Shown in pieces: positions 6,247 to 7,357 of a DNA stretch of 7,357 nt. The translations under genes and the position numbers were made by a program. The stretch spans positions 1 to 7,357 of the forward strand of contig JADLHH010000166.1 of the NCBI GenBank assembly GCA_020848855.1, in the 5' to 3' direction. The notes under the pieces are model-generated. The model searched no databases. It was given only the letters and a program-made list of their open reading frames with translations, and was not told where the DNA came from. This stretch comes from Anaerolineae bacterium (GTDB lineage: Bacteria > Chloroflexota > Anaerolineae > Aggregatilineales > Phototrophicaceae). Within the stretch, counting starts at the first letter, position 1. The number at the start of each line of letters is the position of its first letter.

Positions 6247-7357
6247 TTATTTCGCCTCCTGTGTCGCTTCAGCCGTCTCGACTTCGGCGTCGCCGACGAG
6301 CTGCGAGTTGTAGATTTCAGCGTAGATCGGGCTGTTTTCCATCAGGTCTTCGTGCTTGCCGCGCGCGACGACTTCACCGCGCTCCAGCACGAGAATCTGG
6401 TCGGCGTTCAGCACCGTGCTGATGCGCTGGGCGATGACGAAGCTCGTGCGCCCTTCCATCAGCCGATCCAGCGCCTTCTGAATCTGCGATTCGGTGAGAA
6501 GGTCGACGCTGCTGGTCGAGTCGTCGAGGATTAGCAGGCGCGGGTTGAGCAGCAGGGCGCGGGCGATAGCGATGCGCTGTTTCTGACCGCCCGACAGCGT
6601 CGCGCCGCGCTCGCCGACCGGCGTGTTGTAGGCTTCCGGGAACGAGGTGATGAAGTCGTGAGCGGCAGCGGCTTTGGCGGCGGCGATCACTTCGTCGTCG
6701 GTAGCGTCCGGGCGTCCGAAAGCGATGTTATCGCGGATCGTGCCGCTGAACAGGTTCGTCTCCTGCAGCACAATACCGATCTGGCTGCGCAGGCTGTCGA
6801 GCGTCACGTCGCGCACGTCATGACCGTCGATCAGCACCTGACCTTCGCTCGTGTCGTAGAAACGCGGGATCATGTTGATGATCGTGGTCTTGCCGCTGCC
6901 GGTTCCGCCGAGCAGGGCGATGGTCTGCCCCGGCTGGGCTTCGAAGCTGACGTGGCACAGCACCGACTCGCCGGAATTGAAATAGCGGAAGGTCACATCA
7001 TTGAATTCGACGCGCCCCTGTATGGGTGGGAGTGGCTGCGCGCCTTCCTTATCGGTCACATCGCTCTTGGCGTCGAGGATTTCGAAAATACGGTTTGACG
7101 ACGCCACCGCCTGCGACATCAACTGGATGATGAAGCCAAGCTGACCGAGTGGGAAGAAGACGTACAGCAGGTACAGGCTGAACGACTGGTAATCGCCCAG
7201 CGAGAGCGTGCCGTTGATGATCTGGTAGCCAGAGGCGTACAGGATGGCTGCCTGCCCGAACTGCATGACCAGAAAGATCACCGGGAACAGGAACGAGAAG
7301 GTACGAGCGACCTTCAACTGCTGGTCGTAGAGTTCGACATTGGTCTTGTAAAAGCGA
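6247..7357 (-). CDS. ABC exporter half-transporter, degenerate-site subunit (TM287-like), N-terminus outside window
   Basis: The frame is open to the window edge, so the N-terminal part, probably including the first four helices, is missing; 369 residues are visible. They begin with a cytoplasmic loop (FYKTNVELYDQQ), then helices 5 and 6, then a complete nucleotide-binding domain. Motifs are Walker A GGTGSGKTT (6883-6909), Q-loop IVLQE, a canonical signature LSGGQKQR, and Walker B LLILDD, in which Asp (codon 6520-6522) replaces the catalytic Glu. The switch-loop His is Gln in VIAQRIST (codon 6427-6429). This pair of changes is the mark of the degenerate ATP site in heterodimeric exporters such as TM287/288 and BmrCD, so this subunit should pair with the next gene product. 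The canonical signature here completes the partner's active site. The stop is 2 bases from the next start, so the two are one operon; its promoter lies beyond the window. Confidence 0.93.
   Translation of the reverse strand, partial: RFYKTNVELYDQQLKVARTFSFLFPVIFLVMQFGQAAILYASGYQIINGTLSLGDYQSFSLYLLYVFFPLGQLGFIIQLMSQAVASSNRIFEILDAKSDVTDKEGAQPLPPIQGRVEFNDVTFRYFNSGESVLCHVSFEAQPGQTIALLGGTGSGKTTIINMIPRFYDTSEGQVLIDGHDVRDVTLDSLRSQIGIVLQETNLFSGTIRDNIAFGRPDATDDEVIAAAKAAAAHDFITSFPEAYNTPVGERGATLSGGQKQRIAIARALLLNPRLLILDDSTSSVDLLTESQIQKALDRLMEGRTSFVIAQRISTVLNADQILVLERGEVVARGKHEDLMENSPIYAEIYNSQLVGDAEVETAEATQEAK

Noticed and set aside
4289..6313. Long plus-strand open frame (674 codons) antisense to the ABC exporter gene
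   Set aside because: It mirrors the exporter gene and has no domain signature, an abnormal excess of His, Asp, Arg and Gln, and no good ribosome binding site. The opposite strand encodes a complete ABC protein.
7315..7317. TTG as the start of the upstream ABC gene
   Set aside because: The frame continues to the window edge with residues typical of the exporter loop, so this is an internal leucine and the gene is truncated by the window.

Overview
The window looks like part of a GC-rich (roughly 60% by eye) bacterial chromosome, probably from Chloroflexota. I base this on the GAF-domain protein with its characteristic C-terminal tail and on the ABC exporter pair, both of which resemble proteins I associate with Anaerolineae-like genomes. 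This is recognition from memory, not a database result. I see no mobile element, CRISPR array, tRNA or rRNA; it reads as ordinary chromosome.

Layout. (1) Bases 3-895, plus strand: the 3' end of a GAF-domain signalling protein, overlapping by four bases with rbsD (D-ribose pyranase). (2) Bases 917-951: a strong hairpin between convergent genes, usable as a terminator from both sides. (3) Bases 956-3505, minus strand: a two-gene operon of kamA (lysine 2,3-aminomutase) followed 3 bases later by a D-Ala-D-Ala-ligase-like ATP-grasp enzyme. A good sigma70-type promoter lies at 3591-3618, with a terminator-like hairpin in the leader at 3548-3574. (4) Bases 3824-4228, plus strand: a small four-helix membrane protein of unknown function with a strong ribosome binding site. 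(5) Bases 4248-4280: a GC-rich imperfect palindrome. (6) Bases 4295-7357, minus strand: two ABC exporter half-transporters. The upstream one runs off the window and carries a degenerate ATPase site; the downstream one is the catalytically competent partner.

How the genes may work together. The kamA product should convert L-lysine to beta-lysine, because all the lysine-contacting residues of the Clostridium enzyme can be matched without gaps. The tightly coupled ATP-grasp ligase is an obvious candidate to join beta-lysine (or another amino acid) to an acceptor, so the pair may make a beta-lysine-containing small molecule or cell-wall building block; this is inference. The ABC pair forms a TM287/288-type heterodimeric exporter, and nothing in the sequence ties its substrate to the kamA operon. 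The most notable points are the beta-amino-acid/ligase operon, the loss of the known zinc ligands in KamA, and the promoter-plus-hairpin leader that argues against the longest kamA reading frame.
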